Assembly: GCA_934101185.1 (NCBI GenBank)
Contig: CAKOQD010000002.1
Location: forward strand, 14,494-78,493
Source: an uncultured Bacilli bacterium
GTDB taxonomy: Bacteria; Bacillota_I; Bacilli_A; RF39; UBA660
Reading direction: 5' to 3'
Length of the DNA: 64,000 nucleotides
In this document: positions 61,234-64,000 of the stretch, one piece after another
How the letters are laid out: each line of letters opens with the position of its first letter
How positions within the stretch are numbered: position 1 is the first letter of the stretch
Program-made: the position numbers and the translations under genes
Notes under the pieces: model-generated
Told to the model about the DNA's origin: nothing
Database searches by the model: none
The model's input: only the letters and a program-made list of their open reading frames with translations

Positions 61234-62031
61234 ATGCTTAAAAAAGATCAAGAAAAAATAAAATCACAAGAAGAAGAATTACAAGAACAATTAGAAATGT
61301 ATCAAAAAACATTAGAAGAAATCCTTGAGGGACCAATCCAATGTGAGAATATAGATAAAAAAATAGAAATATTTAAGAATAAAATGGAAGAAACTTTTGA
61401 CAAAGAAGATTTGAAAAATATGAATAAAAATCTAAAAACATTAAAAATTCATATATGTAAACCATATTTATCAAAAATATTGCAATATTTTACAGGAGCG
61501 AAAGGATACTACTTACCAAAAAATAACAGAATAGTACTTCATGAAGAAAGCGATATAATATATCATGAATCATTACACTTATCATGTAATAATCGAAAAA
61601 ATGAAGAAGATATCATTGGATTTGATCGCTATACAAACAAAGATAAAAAAATATTATTCTTTGGTAAAGGATTAAACGAAATATATACTGAAATATTAGC
61701 AAATAGATTATTTGATAAAGAAATAGAAATCATCACCAATAAAACATTAGAACTAGTATTACTACTAGAACAATTAATAGATGATTTACCATCACTATAT
61801 CTTAATTCAGACTTATATGAATTAGTTATAAAACTAAGTGAATATACAAGCATAAACGAATCATTAGAGTTCATATACAACATTGATAGACTATTTGAAA
61901 TAGAAATAAAAAATAATATTAGAAAACAAGATAAAGAAAAATACAAAGAAATATATATAAAAACACTATCCTTTCTAAAACAATATAAGTTTAAAAAAGA
62001 AAACCAAGCACAAAAGAAAAAAACAAAATAA
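61234..62031 (+). CDS. HExxH metallopeptidase-like protein, copy 2
   Basis: 265 residues. The core is closely similar to copy 1, including YHESLHLSCNNRKN (HESLH), GLNEIYTEILANRLF and DDLPSLYLNSDLYELV. It has an extra N-terminal Glu/Lys helix (about 1-45, coiled-coil type). ATG 61234 follows CAGGGAGGGTATTAAT. Separate terminators mean the two copies are independent units, so this is a tandem duplication including the 3' flank. Confidence 0.65.
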   Translation: MLKKDQEKIKSQEEELQEQLEMYQKTLEEILEGPIQCENIDKKIEIFKNKMEETFDKEDLKNMNKNLKTLKIHICKPYLSKILQYFTGAKGYYLPKNNRIVLHEESDIIYHESLHLSCNNRKNEEDIIGFDRYTNKDKKILFFGKGLNEIYTEILANRLFDKEIEIITNKTLELVLLLEQLIDDLPSLYLNSDLYELVIKLSEYTSINESLEFIYNIDRLFEIEIKNNIRKQDKEKYKEIYIKTLSFLKQYKFKKENQAQKKKTK

Positions 62032-62051
62032 AAGAGCAAAATTGCTCTTTT
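62030..62051. terminator. Bidirectional terminator after copy 2
   Basis: AAAAGAGCA-AAAT-TGCTCTTTT, between convergent genes, usable from both sides. Confidence 0.85.
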
Positions 62052-62242
62052 TATTTAGTCTTTTTTAAAACTTTATCCTTCTTAGAAAAACATAAACAAG
62101 TATAAAAAATCAAAAATATAAATCCTACAAGCACAACTTTAGAATAGTAAAGCATATAACCATTATAAACAATAAGACCAATTACCCCTAAAACATAAAA
62201 AATAAAAGCCCCCAATACCATTAATTTAATTTTTTCTTTCAA
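62051..62242 (-). CDS. Small two-span membrane protein
   Basis: 63 residues with two hydrophobic helices (about 6-27 and 33-52) and a Lys-rich tail. The start is TTG at 62242 after AGGAGGAGTTTATT. No family recognised. Confidence 0.6.
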   Translation of the reverse strand: MKEKIKLMVLGAFIFYVLGVIGLIVYNGYMLYYSKVVLVGFIFLIFYTCLCFSKKDKVLKKTK

Positions 62243-62379
62243 AATAAACTCCTCCTATCATATAAATAATAACATAATTAAATTATTAAGCCATTACTTT
62301 ATGACAAAAAAACACATGTTTTATAGTTTTTTACACTTTTAAATGTTATAATAAATTAAGTATTAAGGAAGTGATATAA

Positions 62380-63654
62380 ATGGTTTTACCAGCGGACAGT
62401 TACACAGTAATGAATAAAAGTTTAATAACAGATATAGATAAAAAAACACTGATAGATTTATACCAACCAATAATAGGTAATAAAGCAGTATCACTATACT
62501 TCACACTATTAAATGATTTAAATAAACAAGAAATAATATCAACACCAAATACCCATCATCATTTACTAAGTATTATGCAAATGTCTCTTGAAGAAATAGT
62601 ATCATCACGTGAAAAACTAGAAGCCATTGGACTACTTAGAACATATCTAAAAAAAGATAATATTAATAACTATGTTTATATACTATATTCACCATTACAA
62701 CCAAATGAGTTTTTAAATCATCCAATACTAAACATTGTTTTATATAATAATTTAGGAAAAAAAGAATATCAAAAAATATTAGAAACATATAAAATACCAA
62801 GAATAACTTTAAAAGACTACAAAGAAATATCATTAAAGTTTGATGAAGTATTCTCAAGTGTACCAGTATCCAATATAATACCAAATGAAGATATAATATC
62901 TAAAAATAAAACAGAAATAACATTTAAAAATGCAATAGATTTTGAACTATTAATATCTGGTGTAAATAGTAATATGATAAATGAAAAGATATTCACAAAA
63001 GATATAAGAGAACTAATTAATAATTTATCATTTATTTATAATATAGATGTACTAACTATGCAAAATCTAATTAAAACAAGTATTACTGAAAAAGGCACAA
63101 TAGATAAAGAAACTCTAAGAAAAAGTGCTAGGAACTTTTATCAATTTGAAAACAGTGGTAATCTTCCTACATTAATCTATTCAAAACAACCAGAACATTT
63201 AAAAAATCCTACCGGAGATGTATCTAATAAAGCCAAAATGATTTATACTTTTGAAAATACTAATCCATATCAATTCATAAAGAGTAAATATAAAGATGGA
63301 AAAGTAATAAAAAAAGATTTACTATTAATCGAAGAACTTTTAATAGATTTAAAACTAACCCCTGGAGTAGTTAATGTTTTACTTGACTATGTACTAAGAG
63401 TAAATAATAAAAAACTAAATAAAGCATATGTAGAAACAATTGCTAGTCATTGGAAAAGATTAGGTATAGAAACAGTTGAAGAAGCGATGAATATATGTAT
63501 AAAAGAACATAAAAAGACTATTAAGAAAGTACCTAATACAAACACAAAAACAAAAGAATCAGTACCAGAATGGTTTAATGAACAAATAAACAAAGATGAA
63601 CTAAAAGAACAAGAAGAACAAGAATTAAAAGATTTATTAAAACAATACTCTTGA
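62380..63654 (+). CDS. dnaB: Replication initiation and membrane attachment protein DnaB (Firmicutes type)
   Basis: In Bacillus, DnaB works with DnaD and DnaI to load the replicative helicase. The 424 residues show the N-terminal winged-helix region (LYQPIIGNKAVSLYFTLLNDL), the DnaD/DnaB C-terminal domain (LTPGVVNVLLDYVLRVNNKKLNKAYVETIASHW) and a PEWFNEQ tail before an acidic end. The usual next gene dnaI is not adjacent; a surface-protein gene follows. ATG 62380 after TTAAGGAAGTGATATAA. Confidence 0.88.
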   Translation: MVLPADSYTVMNKSLITDIDKKTLIDLYQPIIGNKAVSLYFTLLNDLNKQEIISTPNTHHHLLSIMQMSLEEIVSSREKLEAIGLLRTYLKKDNINNYVYILYSPLQPNEFLNHPILNIVLYNNLGKKEYQKILETYKIPRITLKDYKEISLKFDEVFSSVPVSNIIPNEDIISKNKTEITFKNAIDFELLISGVNSNMINEKIFTKDIRELINNLSFIYNIDVLTMQNLIKTSITEKGTIDKETLRKSARNFYQFENSGNLPTLIYSKQPEHLKNPTGDVSNKAKMIYTFENTNPYQFIKSKYKDGKVIKKDLLLIEELLIDLKLTPGVVNVLLDYVLRVNNKKLNKAYVETIASHWKRLGIETVEEAMNICIKEHKKTIKKVPNTNTKTKESVPEWFNEQINKDELKEQEEQELKDLLKQYS

Positions 63655-63709
63655 AAAATTTCCAGAAATAGTATAAAATTAAGTTTATAATAAATGATGG
63701 AGGCAAAAA

Positions 63710-64000
63710 ATGAAAAACAAATATTCGTATGGAGGAGGGCAAAATACTTATAAAGTAAATTATTTATTTAAAGATGTAAAAGAATATAATAAATATCTAT
63801 TATTATTAATAGGTGTTTTTGTGCTATTACTAACAGGAATAATATCTTATAATTATACAAATACATCATATGCAAAATGGAGTAGTAGTATTGAATCTAA
63901 AAATATTATTAAATTGCATGTTGAATCTAATTTAGATGAAAGTGGGGCAAATGAACCTAAAATAACATCAAACATGATACCGGTATATTATGATGAAACA
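63710..64000 (+). CDS. Surface protein with SYGGGQNTY N-terminus (partial, runs off the window)
   Basis: The first 97 codons encode MKNKYSYGGGQNTYKVNYL, a charged stretch, a membrane helix (LLLLIGVFVLLLTGIISY) and the start of an extracellular region. The motif and helix placement match the gene at 48455. Here the glycine codons are GGA GGA GGG, so the frame is stable and on. ATG 63710 follows TGGAGGCAAAAA. Confidence 0.75.
   Translation, partial: MKNKYSYGGGQNTYKVNYLFKDVKEYNKYLLLLIGVFVLLLTGIISYNYTNTSYAKWSSSIESKNIIKLHVESNLDESGANEPKITSNMIPVYYDET

Noticed and set aside
1..64000. CRISPR arrays
   Set aside because: No regularly spaced direct repeats of CRISPR length were found; the repeated ACCA units are single-copy and kilobases apart.
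1..64000. Mycoplasma-type genetic code (TGA as Trp), suggested by the low GC content
   Set aside because: Several well-defined genes (spoVAC, spoIIAA-like, dockerin gene) end in TGA at the expected length, and Trp residues use TGG.

Overview
The window comes from a low-GC, A-rich bacterial chromosome that encodes spore formation: an alpha/beta small acid-soluble spore protein, SpoVAC/AD/AE, a SpoIIAA-like protein with a sigma-F-like factor, sigma-G and a YlmC/YmxH family protein. Together with ScpA/ScpB, Firmicutes-type DnaB, RpsO-Pnp, ThiI and a T-box this points to Bacillota, probably an uncultured gut-type Bacilli lineage close to the Erysipelotrichia/RF39 groups; that placement is inference. 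TGA is used as a stop (spoVAC, spoIIAA-like and dockerin genes), so this is the standard bacterial code and not the Mycoplasma code. Core genes prefer A-ending codons.

Layout. 1-13.9 kb is core: thiI, SASP, a HAD-acyltransferase fusion, a degenerate hybrid kinase, rpsO-pnp, a compact sporulation block (surface protein, SpoIIAA-like, sigma-F-like, spoVAC-AD-AE) and scpAB. 13.97-23.5 kb is an accessory island starting at the 3' end of tRNA-Leu(CAA). It is a series of modules, each opened by a tRNA end or a tRNA-end-like hairpin RNA ending in ACCA followed by a TCGAA-type hairpin. Cargo includes two paralogous small proteins, recombinase/mobilisation remnants, a TM2-like protein, two putative ADP-ribosyltransferase-like proteins, a T-box-controlled archaeal-type AspRS and a PepC-like protein with an altered active site. 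23.6-39.6 kb is metabolic and core: a CoaE-like kinase, a Crp/Fnr regulator divergent from nrdDG, parE, rpsD, rhomboid, ddl, rlmD-like, acetyltransferases and murD.

39.6-54 kb is rich in surface functions: a translationally coupled dockerin-bearing NlpC/P60-like protein and a membrane-anchored cohesin-like protein, sigG, a possible type I toxin-antitoxin-like pair of convergent transcripts, a surface protein whose start lies behind a G10 tract (phase-variable candidate), and a YfhO-GtrB-GtrA three-component glycosylation operon. 54-64 kb holds two Nudix hydrolases, lspA-rluD, a candidate 126-nt structured RNA antisense to the rluD 3' UTR, ackA, nrnA, ysxC, two tandem HExxH metallopeptidase-like paralogs, dnaB and the start of a second surface protein with the same SYGGGQNTY N-terminus as the phase-variable gene.

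The sporulation genes fit together. Two sigma-G-type promoters (GTATG-N17-CATNNTA) sit before the SASP and before spoVAC. The spoIIA-like operon lacks spoIIAB, and its SpoIIAA-like protein has lost the phosphorylatable serines. Together with the His-to-Gln hybrid kinase this suggests that phosphorylation-based sporulation control has been rewired or reduced in this lineage.
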